Source: JADLCB01 sp964398315
GTDB lineage: Bacteria; Planctomycetota; Phycisphaerae; Tepidisphaerales; Tepidisphaeraceae
Length of the DNA: 26,593 nt
Assembly: GCA_964398315.1 (NCBI GenBank)
Contig: CAYNMV010000058.1
Location: forward strand, 1-26,593
Direction: 5' to 3'
Of the stretch, positions 17,623 to 24,270 are shown one piece after another; position 1 is the stretch's first letter, and each line of letters opens with the position of its first letter. Below the pieces are notes generated by a model. That model was not told where the DNA came from, did not search any database, and worked only from the letters and a program-made list of their open reading frames with translations. Position numbers and translations under genes: made by a program.

Positions 17623-18246
17623 TCAGTTTGCTTCGCCCTCACCGGCCTGCCCGCCAATGCGGTCCCAGACCGTTGGGCGGCGAGGGGGAACGGTCGAGCC
17701 CGTGGGGGGCGTGGGAAGGTTCAGTTGCGGACCCGGCGCGGCAGGCGCCTGTTGGGGCTGCTGCATCGGGGTGACGGTTGTCTGCACGCCCTGGCCCGCG
17801 GGGGGCAGCTGATTGGCATCGCGGGGCAATTGGATCGTGCCGACGCCGGGGCGTTCGACAACCAGGTTCTGATTGCGCTGATAGGCCTCAAGGACGAGGG
17901 CGGCAGCGGTCTCGGGATCGTTGCCGGCGATCAGGTCCAGGTCGGGCAGTTCCTTGACCCCGGTCACGATATCGCCGGGGATCAGGCCGAAATGAGCGTT
18001 CATCGGCCCGCCCATCACCACGCTGTCCACCTGAATGCCCTTGAGCCGCTGGCCGCTCATGACCCCGCTGAACTGAATGGACTCGCTGGTGCGCATCCCG
18101 CTGGAATCGCGTCCGGCCAGTTGCAGGGCATCCTCGCGGGCGCTCTGGCCGCGCTGCACCATCGGCGCGGTGTAGAATTTCTGGATCAGCATCAGGATGC
18201 CGACCACCATCAGAATGCCCACCAGTGAAAAACCGGCGAATCGCAT
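17623..18246 (-). CDS. Membrane-anchored PDZ-like protein with prepilin-like N-terminus
   Basis: A 207-residue protein. The N-terminus, AGFSLVGILMVVGILMLI, resembles the type IV prepilin signal (GFTLVE followed by a hydrophobic helix), but position +5 is Gly where Glu is usual. A short region follows, then a PDZ-like segment (about 70-135): GGPMNAHFGLIPGDIVTGVK, then PETAAALVLEAYQRNQNLVV. The C-terminal 65 residues are Pro/Gln-rich and probably disordered. It could be a PulC-like secretion component or simply an anchored PDZ protein; no secretion genes are nearby. GGAGG lies 5 bases before the ATG, and TATAAT is at 18280-18285. Confidence 0.72.
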   Translation of the reverse strand: MRFAGFSLVGILMVVGILMLIQKFYTAPMVQRGQSAREDALQLAGRDSSGMRTSESIQFSGVMSGQRLKGIQVDSVVMGGPMNAHFGLIPGDIVTGVKELPDLDLIAGNDPETAAALVLEAYQRNQNLVVERPGVGTIQLPRDANQLPPAGQGVQTTVTPMQQPQQAPAAPGPQLNLPTPPTGSTVPPRRPTVWDRIGGQAGEGEAN

Positions 18247-18279
18247 GCGTCCTCCGGGTGTGAATCCGCCTGTCCATTC

Positions 18280-18285
18280 ATTATA
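18280..18285 (-). promoter_or_regulatory. -10 element for the PDZ-like gene
   Basis: TATAAT on the minus strand, 33 bases before the ATG, with a leader of about 26 bases containing GGAGG at 18250-18254. It lies in the 107-base gap after the mgtC-like gene, so the PDZ-like gene probably has its own promoter. Confidence 0.45.
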
Positions 18286-18353
18286 CGGCCCTGCTGGCGC
18301 AAAGGTTGTGGCAAATTGCTGCCATAAAGCGCCGAGTGGCCGCGACTTGCCCG

Positions 18354-19112
18354 CTACCGCGTGGCGATGAACGTAAGGTCTTCATCCGCGCCGAGCAGGT
18401 CCTGAAGCGAGTCGAAATGAGTCATCTTGTAGAAGCTGACGGTGAGCGTGATGTCCACAGTTGTCAGTTCAGGCTGGATGCGCTCGAAGGACACGCCGGC
18501 GATTCCGAAGCCGAGCCGTCGCAGCCGCTCAATCGTCTCTTTTACACACTTGGGGCACCAGCGCCGGCGGATGACCACACGGCGATAATGCTTCTTGGGG
18601 ATGATCCCGTCGAGGTAGTCCAGGATCCACAGCACGATCACCACCAGCACTGTCCCCAGGCCTGCCACCACGTACAGCCCCAGGCCAATCCCCAGGCCGA
18701 TCGCGGCCACGCACCACAGCGCTGCGGCGGTCGTCAGGCCGCGTACAGCCCCGCGCGACTGGATAATGGTGCCGGCCCCCAGGAACCCGACGCCGGTCAT
18801 CACGCCGTAGGCAATGCGGGCCGGGTCGATCCGTATTGTGTAGTCCCCGCTGATCTGCCAGGAGGTGTGGGCGATGGAGATGGAGACGATCATCACCAGC
18901 GCGCTGCCCAGGCAGACCAGCAGATTGGTGCGGAACCCCGCCACCCGCCCGCGCACCTCGCGCTCCAGCCCAACCAGTGAGCCAGCCAGCGCCGCCAGGA
19001 ACAGCCGCAGAATGAACTCCTCGGTTCGCCCCAGCGACGCCACCCAGGCTGCGATCTGCTCGGCCAGCGCATCCAGTGAAAACGCCAGAAACATGGCGTG
19101 ACCCAGAAACAT
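18354..19112 (-). CDS. MgtC/SapB-family membrane protein
   Basis: A 252-residue inner-membrane protein. The N-terminal MgtC/SapB domain (about 32-168) has LVGLEREVRGRVAGFRTNLL after the first helix, GVGFLGAGTII (107-117) and GLTTAAALWCVAAIGL (125-140), all hallmarks of the family. The cytoplasmic C-terminal part (about 172-252) looks like the ACT-like domain of longer MgtC proteins and carries a CPKC pair (C186, C189). MgtC proteins are linked to growth in low magnesium and to control of the F1Fo ATPase in enteric bacteria; the role here is inferred only from family. Start choice is uncertain: a 17-bp duplication gives two equivalent starts (MFLGHA-MFLAF, 19112 or 19094). TAAGAT lies 6 bases before the first. 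Confidence 0.92.
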   Translation of the reverse strand: MFLGHAMFLAFSLDALAEQIAAWVASLGRTEEFILRLFLAALAGSLVGLEREVRGRVAGFRTNLLVCLGSALVMIVSISIAHTSWQISGDYTIRIDPARIAYGVMTGVGFLGAGTIIQSRGAVRGLTTAAALWCVAAIGLGIGLGLYVVAGLGTVLVVIVLWILDYLDGIIPKKHYRRVVIRRRWCPKCVKETIERLRRLGFGIAGVSFERIQPELTTVDITLTVSFYKMTHFDSLQDLLGADEDLTFIATR

Positions 19113-19119
19113 GGCGTGA
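19085..19119. repeat. 17-bp tandem duplication at the mgtC-like start codon
   Basis: CCAGAAACATGGCGTGA occurs at 19085-19101 and again at 19103-19119, period 18. Each copy contains the start codon of the mgtC-like gene on the minus strand, so six codons are duplicated in frame. Confidence 0.9.
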
Positions 19120-19214
19120 TCTTAGTGGCCGCGATGACTCCCAACAACCCGGGATCGAGCAGCGGCAGGCGGCGGCAGCCCGTTGGAACAGGGGCGTATC
19201 CAGGCCGCCTGTAC

Positions 19215-19249
19215 AAAAAGCCGACCCCGCCCTGATGGGGCGGGGTCGG
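19215..19249 (-). terminator. Rho-independent terminator of the surface protein gene
   Basis: A perfect 12-bp GC-rich stem (19221-19232 with 19238-19249, loop TGATG) is followed, on the minus strand, by five T (19219-19215). It lies 35 bases after the surface protein stop codon. This is the best terminator in the window. Confidence 0.88.
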
Positions 19250-19284
19250 GGTTTACAGCCAGTTGAGATCTGTGGCGTTCAGAC

Positions 19285-21087
19285 TCAGGCGAACGTCACC
19301 TTGCTGAAGTTCGGCTGCCCGGTGGGGTTCATCAGCCAGACCGAGTTCTGGCCGGTTTGGCTGTGGATCCACAGGATGTCCGGGATGTTGTCATTGTTGA
19401 ACGCCGTGATCGCCACCGGACGCCAGTTCTGGTCGGCGGTCGAAGGCAGCGCCTTGAACGCCGGCGTTGAGGTGTTGTTCAACAGCCAGGTGGTGTTGCG
19501 GCCGGTGACGGCATGCCGCCACACGATGTCCTCATCGCCATCGCCATCGAAGTCACCCACGCCGACGACGAACCAGTTGTTGTCAGCGGTGCTGGGCAGC
19601 GCCTTGAAGCTTTCCAGGGCGGTGCCGTTCATGCGCCAGGTGGTGTTCTGGCCGGTGGTCTGGTTGCGCCAGACGATGTCCAGGTCACCATCACCGTCGA
19701 AGTCACCGGCACCGACCGGCTTCCACTGGGTGTTGGCTGCCGGCAGGACGACCTCGTTCTTCACGGCCAGGCCATTGAGGGTGATGATCTTGGGCACACC
19801 GGTGCTGGCGTTGTGGACCAGCAGGTCGGGCTTGCCGTCGCCGTCGAAGTCACCGTAGGCCGCCAGAGTGTAGCCCGCACCCAGGTTCGGCAGGTTGGCG
19901 GTGCCGATGCGCGTGGTGCCGTCCATGTACCAGACGGTGCTGGTCGTGCCCTGGGTGACGATGATGTCACTCTTGCCATCGCCGTTGAAGTCATTGGCCG
20001 CAGTGGGCGGCGGCGGGGTGGTCTGACCGACCAGGCCGAAGTTGGTGAAGACCGTCTCCTGCCCGGCCACCAGCGGAATCGTGCGGCTGGTGGGCGTGGA
20101 GCTGGTGATGCCATCGGGCAGCACGACACGGACGGTGTACGTGCCCGGCTCAACGCGCTCGATGACGTAGTTGGTGCCCTGTGGCGACAACGTTGCGGTG
20201 CTCAGGGCCGAAGGCTCGCCGGGATCGAACTGGTTGTTGTTGTTGATGTCAGCGTAGACGCGGACGCCCGCCCGCAGGGTTTCATTGCCCTGGCGGATGC
20301 CGTCACCATTGAGGTCGTTGAAGACCACGCCGCCGATGGCGGACTTGTTAACCAGCGCGAAGTCCTTCCCGCTCTGGGTTTCAGCGATGCCCAGGTTGAC
20401 GAGGATGGGGTTCTGCCCGACGACATCCTGGTAGTGGGCCGGGAAGACGCGCACTTCGTAGTTGCCGGCATCGATGAATGCGAAGCGGTAGCTGCCGGCG
20501 TTGGGGTTGGGATCGCCGTTGGGCAGCTGCGCCGGGGCGGTCCAGGTCTCGATGTCGCCGGCGTCGAAGATGCCGTTCTTGTTGATGTCGAGGAAGACGC
20601 GGGTGTTTTGCAGACCGACATCGCCGGCGTCGTAGATACCGTTGCCGTTATTGTCACGGAAGACGCGGCCGCTGATGTTGCTGCGGATAATGCCGAAGTC
20701 ACCGGCGTTGGTGGTCGATCCATCAGCGCCGGCCGTAACGACGTAGGTGAGGGGCGTGGAGACGCCTTCGACATCGCGCGCAGCGACAGTGACGTTGTGG
20801 GTGCTGCCGGCCGGCACGGTGAACGAGACTACACCACCGGGACCGGTGAACAGCTGTACCTCACCGGCGTCGGGCTGCCCGTTGCTGTTGGCGTCGAGGA
20901 AGACGCGGTAGTTGCCGGCGACCTCCTCAGGACGAGCGGCAGCCGGTTCGTACACCCCGTTGCCGTTGTAGTCGTAGAAGACGCGTGCCGTGATGGTGGC
21001 ATCGAGCATGCGACGGGCCTCAAGGGCCTCGGCCTGGTAGCCCGACTCCGACTGACGAGAAAGACGTTGACCACGTTGCGTAGCCAT
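19285..21087 (-). CDS. LEPR-XLL-like surface protein with SdrD-B-like and FG-GAP repeats
   Basis: A 600-residue protein. No classical signal peptide is seen; instead ALEARRMLDA (21-30) resembles the LEPR-XLL motif found near the N-terminus of large planctomycete extracellular proteins. Next come three beta-sandwich modules (about 31-355) with calcium-type Asp/Asn loops: DYNGNGVYEP, DANSNGQPDAGE, DNNGNGIYDAGD, DINKNGIFDAGD, DLNGDGIRQGNE, DINNNNQFDPGE, as in SdrD B-type repeats. A Pro-rich linker follows, then five FG-GAP/VCBS units starting near 366, 411, 461, 511 and 561. The last four are exactly 50 residues apart, and the fifth is degenerate (AFNNDNIPD). It is probably a calcium-stabilised cell-surface or secreted adhesion-type protein. 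AGGAG lies 10 bases before the ATG. A strong terminator follows. Confidence 0.9.
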   Translation of the reverse strand: MATQRGQRLSRQSESGYQAEALEARRMLDATITARVFYDYNGNGVYEPAAARPEEVAGNYRVFLDANSNGQPDAGEVQLFTGPGGVVSFTVPAGSTHNVTVAARDVEGVSTPLTYVVTAGADGSTTNAGDFGIIRSNISGRVFRDNNGNGIYDAGDVGLQNTRVFLDINKNGIFDAGDIETWTAPAQLPNGDPNPNAGSYRFAFIDAGNYEVRVFPAHYQDVVGQNPILVNLGIAETQSGKDFALVNKSAIGGVVFNDLNGDGIRQGNETLRAGVRVYADINNNNQFDPGEPSALSTATLSPQGTNYVIERVEPGTYTVRVVLPDGITSSTPTSRTIPLVAGQETVFTNFGLVGQTTPPPPTAANDFNGDGKSDIIVTQGTTSTVWYMDGTTRIGTANLPNLGAGYTLAAYGDFDGDGKPDLLVHNASTGVPKIITLNGLAVKNEVVLPAANTQWKPVGAGDFDGDGDLDIVWRNQTTGQNTTWRMNGTALESFKALPSTADNNWFVVGVGDFDGDGDEDIVWRHAVTGRNTTWLLNNTSTPAFKALPSTADQNWRPVAITAFNNDNIPDILWIHSQTGQNSVWLMNPTGQPNFSKVTFA

Positions 21088-21634
21088 GCTGAAACCACTC
21101 CTGAAAAAAGGGTTAATTGCGAGGTAGGATCTTGCGCCCACGGTCGGGAAGCTTTCCCCACATTTCCGCCTGCGTCAATCCAAACCGGACAAAACCGGCT
21201 CGCCTCCTCTGGCTGATAAATCGGCTATTGTCGGACATTCCGTCTAGTGTGAAATTGCGGCATGGAAGGGAAGAGCCCATCTTTTCCATCTTCCCACCGT
21301 ATCGGCAAGTTATCGGACGTACAACCCTGAATTCGACGTAATGGCAGACACCGCTCAACCTGTAAAGGTTGGGTATGAAATAAAAAATGGTGCGGTGCAA
21401 CATGATTTATCCTTGGGGGCGCCCAGGCCACACAAGGGAAGATCCCAAAATAGCGCACTCCGTATTTTGGTCGGTTATCTTCGCGGACCGATCCATACCC
21501 TGGCAGGCGGCTGGCTTGCGTCCCGGCAAGCACCTGGCGCACAATCCTGTCCTGCCGACCAGCGACGAAGGGATTTGTCGCGTTTATGATCGATCCCTGC
21601 GCCTGCCGCGGTGCGGGCCGGGGCGGTTGGAGTC
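21088..21634. other. Divergent intergenic region, no gene seen
   Basis: A 547-base region between the surface protein gene and the Snf7-like operon, AT-richer than its surroundings, so it probably holds both promoters. It contains a 6-bp hairpin with a GTAA loop (21356-21371) and an inverted repeat at 21445-21470. An 82-codon open frame at 21341-21589 has no Shine-Dalgarno and a composition unlike a protein, so I do not call it. Confidence 0.6.
21445..21470. promoter_or_regulatory. Inverted repeat CCAAAATA-N10-TATTTTGG
   Basis: Perfect 8-bp AT-rich arms (21445-21452 and 21463-21470) with a 10-base centre. One-turn spacing and low GC in a GC-rich genome suit a dimeric repressor or activator site. 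It lies 165 bases before the first gene of the Snf7-like operon. Confidence 0.4.
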
Positions 21635-21790
21635 ATGAGCCATCTGTACACCATCCTCTGCGTGATTGGCTGGGCGTGGTTGGCCCTTATCCTGGTGGCC
21701 GCCCTCATCTGGCGCATCGGAAGCGGGGGCGGTTCACGCCCGGCGGCGGGCGAAAGCGATGAGCAGCGCACCCAGTGCGGGCGCGGATAG
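21635..21790 (+). CDS. 51-residue single-pass membrane peptide
   Basis: A short gene: a hydrophobic segment begins near residue 5 (YTILCVIGWAWLALILVAAL) and is followed by IWRIGSGGG and a polar tail with EGD-type residues (AAGESDEQRTQCGRG). The tail should be cytoplasmic or periplasmic depending on the Arg after the helix; positive-inside favours a cytoplasmic C-terminus. GGAG stands just before the ATG, at short spacing (2 bases), which weakens the case. Its stop is 27 bases before the start of the large Snf7-like protein, in the same direction, so it is probably the first gene of that operon. Function unknown; a membrane adaptor for the downstream proteins is a guess. Confidence 0.5.
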   Translation: MSHLYTILCVIGWAWLALILVAALIWRIGSGGGSRPAAGESDEQRTQCGRG

Positions 21791-21817
21791 CGGCCTTGGA
21801 AGTGGTCAGGGAAGGCG

Positions 21818-23287
21818 ATGAAAAATAGTCCGGAGCCGGGAATTCACAAGGAGCGGGAACAGGCGGCCATCGCCCACATCGAGCGTGTGCTGGCCGATGA
21901 ACGCCTGCGCGTCGATACCCGCATGGGCACGCGCCTGGCTCGCGGCCTGAGCCGAAAGGGCAGCCGCTCGGATGCAGGCGTCGAACTGAAACGCTTGATG
22001 AGCCAGCTCAACATCCCCGACCGTGAGCTGGAGTCGCAGATGCCGGTTGGGGCCACCGTGGAGGAGGTTTTCAGCCAGCGCAAGTGGCTGATCTTCAACC
22101 GGCCGGTGGCACGACTGCGGGCGGTCTGCATCTCGCCGACCAGGGCCCTGCTGAAAAACGAGCCGATCAAGCCGGTTTCCACGCGCGAGCTTCAGAAGGT
22201 GATCGATTCGGTCCCTCCCTCGCTGCCGGGGGTGCCCACGACGCTGATCATCATTTCCACCAGCGGGTTTACCGTCGATTCGCATGAACTGGTGGATCGC
22301 CGGGCCGATCGCACGCTGATCCTGATGGAGCCGAACGATGCCGGCGGCTGGGATGTCCATGCCCCGCCGGAATTACAGGCGATGGCCGACCTGCTCGATC
22401 CCGAGGAGGACCAGGCCAAGCGTCAGCGCGTGCGGCAGGCGATCGCCGAGGCCGAGCCCGACCTGGTTTCCAGCGGGATTACCAGTGACCGGATCGCCGG
22501 GCGGACGCAATTGCCGGTACAATTGGTAGAGGCTGAGCTGAAGGCCTATGCCAAGTCGGCCGGGCTGGTTGCCAAGCGGCTGGACGGGCGGATGGTCGTC
22601 TATCGTGAAGGCTCGATGCCGCCGGCCCTGGTGGCGGCGGGAGGTTCCGACATGCCGCTGATGGATCGCATCAAGGCCATCTTCTCCCGCAAGGGAGAGA
22701 ACGAGAAGAAAATCGCCTATCTCTCGGAGCGGCGCACAGCGCTCACATTGCAGCGTGACAAGGCATATGAGGACCTGAGCACGTTTGAGAAGCAGGAGGC
22801 GATGCTCAAGCGGCAGTTCAAGGAGGCCACCGGTGCCATTACCAAGAAGCGCGTCACCCAGCAGTTGCTGCAGATGCGCAAGGATGTGGAGCGCCGGCAG
22901 CAGATGATCGATGTGCTGAACCGGCAGATCAATATCGTCGGCACCCATCTGCACAACCTGGAACTCGTCCAGCAGGGCCAGACCAGCAACCTGCCCGACA
23001 CCGAGGAGATCACCGCCGATGCAGTGGCCGCCGAGGAAATGCTGGCCCAGCTCGAGGCGGATTCAGAGCTGGCCGAATCGGTCAGCCTGGGAACGGTCGG
23101 CAAGATGAGCGAGGAGGAGCAGGCGCTGTTTGAGGAACTGGAGCGCGAAACCGGCAACATCGGCACCACCGCTGTCGCTCCCGCACCGGCCCGCGCTGCC
23201 GAGCCGCCCGCCCCGGCCGCCGAGCCCGCACCTCAGCCTGACCGCCCCGAATCCGCCCCGCGCCGCACAGAGCCCGAGGCAGGGTAA
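21818..23287 (+). CDS. Alpha/beta - winged helix - ESCRT-III/Snf7-like coiled-coil protein
   Basis: A 489-residue protein with no signal peptide. (1) Residues about 10-190: an unassigned alpha/beta domain with a strand-rich core (KWLIFN, ARLRAVCIS, TTLIIISTSGFT, RTLILMEP). (2) About 203-264: a probable winged helix (VRQAIAEAEPDL, then LPVQLVEAELKAYAKSAGLV, then a hairpin RLDGRMVVYREG). (3) About 279-445: a helical region that follows the Snf7 plan. It has an amphipathic start (PLMDRIKAIFSRKG), a long basic helix, a turn at ATGAITKKR (337-345), a second long helix to about 385, a break, then TADAVAAEEMLAQLEADSEL and an acidic EEEQALFEELE helix. The tail is Pro/Ala-rich. The plan matches CHMP4/Snf7 closely by eye; PspA or a generic coiled coil are alternatives. 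A GGGAAGG Shine-Dalgarno precedes the ATG. Confidence 0.7.
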   Translation: MKNSPEPGIHKEREQAAIAHIERVLADERLRVDTRMGTRLARGLSRKGSRSDAGVELKRLMSQLNIPDRELESQMPVGATVEEVFSQRKWLIFNRPVARLRAVCISPTRALLKNEPIKPVSTRELQKVIDSVPPSLPGVPTTLIIISTSGFTVDSHELVDRRADRTLILMEPNDAGGWDVHAPPELQAMADLLDPEEDQAKRQRVRQAIAEAEPDLVSSGITSDRIAGRTQLPVQLVEAELKAYAKSAGLVAKRLDGRMVVYREGSMPPALVAAGGSDMPLMDRIKAIFSRKGENEKKIAYLSERRTALTLQRDKAYEDLSTFEKQEAMLKRQFKEATGAITKKRVTQQLLQMRKDVERRQQMIDVLNRQINIVGTHLHNLELVQQGQTSNLPDTEEITADAVAAEEMLAQLEADSELAESVSLGTVGKMSEEEQALFEELERETGNIGTTAVAPAPARAAEPPAPAAEPAPQPDRPESAPRRTEPEAG

Positions 23288-23300
23288 AGCGGGAGGAATC

Positions 23301-23366
23301 ATGGACGGCAGACAGCGCCGCCTGCCGCCGTACGGGAGGATCACACGTTGCGTGCGCGGCAGTTGA
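23301..23366 (+). CDS. Possible 21-codon leader peptide with strong Shine-Dalgarno
   Basis: GGGAGGA lies 5 bases before an ATG that opens a 21-codon frame, basic in composition (MDGRQRRLPPYGRITRCVRG). It lies in the 254-base gap between the two Snf7-like genes. A second short frame (28 codons from the ATG at 23376, preceded by GAGGAAGG) follows. Such stacked sites may be leader peptides or decayed coding sequence; evidence is only the ribosome sites. Confidence 0.25.
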   Translation: MDGRQRRLPPYGRITRCVRGS

Positions 23367-23541
23367 GGAAGGCGGATGTTGCGACGGACCGCCGGCCCTG
23401 GTCCAAACTGCCCAGACGCCAGCAGCCGACTGGCCTCTGTTGCGCCGATGGCTGGGGAGTAAGACGCCTCCACATGGTAAGCACGGGAGGGAGTCGATTT
23501 GCCGCGAGTGACAAATGACCCGTAACAGGTGACATCTCCCC

Positions 23542-24159
23542 ATGGCCCTCATCGACCGCATCTTCGGCAAGAAGACCAAAACGCTCAGCGAGCTGTCACG
23601 GCAGGAGCTGCGCAAGGAAGAGATCCTTCTGACGCGCCAGCGCGACCGGCTGTTCAAGAAGATTGAGGATCTTGCCAGGCAGAAGCAGGCCATCTTTCAG
23701 CAGGGCGCCAGCCAGAAGTCCCCGGAACTGCGCAAGGCGCTGGCGATGGATTTCGAACTGAAGACCCAGGAGCAGGTGCTGGCCGCCCGCGAGCTGAACC
23801 TGCGCTCCAAGGAATTGATGACCGTCTCACGCCTGCGGCTGATCAAGGAGAACAGCGAGAAAGGGCGCGCCTTGGGTCGGCTCAACCTGACCGACAAGGA
23901 TGTAGCCCGCATCAGCGGCTGGATCGAGGATGATGCGGTTACGCAGGATATGTACACCGAGCGGCTGGACATGCTGCTGGACCTGGGCGCTCAGGCCGAC
24001 AAGGATGCACTGGCCTCTGCTGGCCTCTCTGAAGCCGGCCAGGAGTTGATGCACCTGTGGGAGGAGATGGACAAGGGCGTCATCCGCGAGCCTGAGGCCT
24101 TTGAGGAAGCCGACCGCCTCGCCCGCCGCCGTGTGCATCCCGAGGGGGAGCAGATTTAG
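23542..24159 (+). CDS. ESCRT-III/Snf7-like coiled-coil protein, short form
   Basis: A 205-residue, highly charged, almost wholly helical protein. It starts with an amphipathic basic segment (MALIDRIFGKKTKT) similar to PLMDRIKAIFSRKG, which opens the Snf7-like part of the upstream gene. Long helix 1 spans about 18-54 and the turn is GASQKSPELRK (55-65). Long helix 2 spans about 66-108 (QEQVLAARELNLRSKELM). Shorter helices follow: LTDKDVARISGWIEDD (116-131), QDMYTERLDMLLDL and SEAGQELMHLWEEMDKG. This hairpin-plus-short-helices layout is that of ESCRT-III proteins, and the basic first helix and acidic end fit membrane binding with autoinhibition. There is no transmembrane segment. It lies 254 bases after the larger relative. 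AGGTGA is a weak, distant Shine-Dalgarno. Alternative: a PspA-like or unrelated coiled coil. Confidence 0.7.
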   Translation: MALIDRIFGKKTKTLSELSRQELRKEEILLTRQRDRLFKKIEDLARQKQAIFQQGASQKSPELRKALAMDFELKTQEQVLAARELNLRSKELMTVSRLRLIKENSEKGRALGRLNLTDKDVARISGWIEDDAVTQDMYTERLDMLLDLGAQADKDALASAGLSEAGQELMHLWEEMDKGVIREPEAFEEADRLARRRVHPEGEQI

Positions 24160-24270
24160 CATCGGCGTCTTCACTGTGACAGGGGGGCGGCACGGGCGAT
24201 CATGCCTCGGCGTGGCGCATCTGGTCCGGCAGCATGCCATCTGCTGTCTTGATGGAGTTGTGGGATCGCG

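Noticed and set aside
19513..21216. 567-codon open frame on the plus strand
   Set aside because: Opposite the repeat surface protein; its Val/Gly/Asp repeats mirror the calcium-type repeats, and it has no Shine-Dalgarno or domain.
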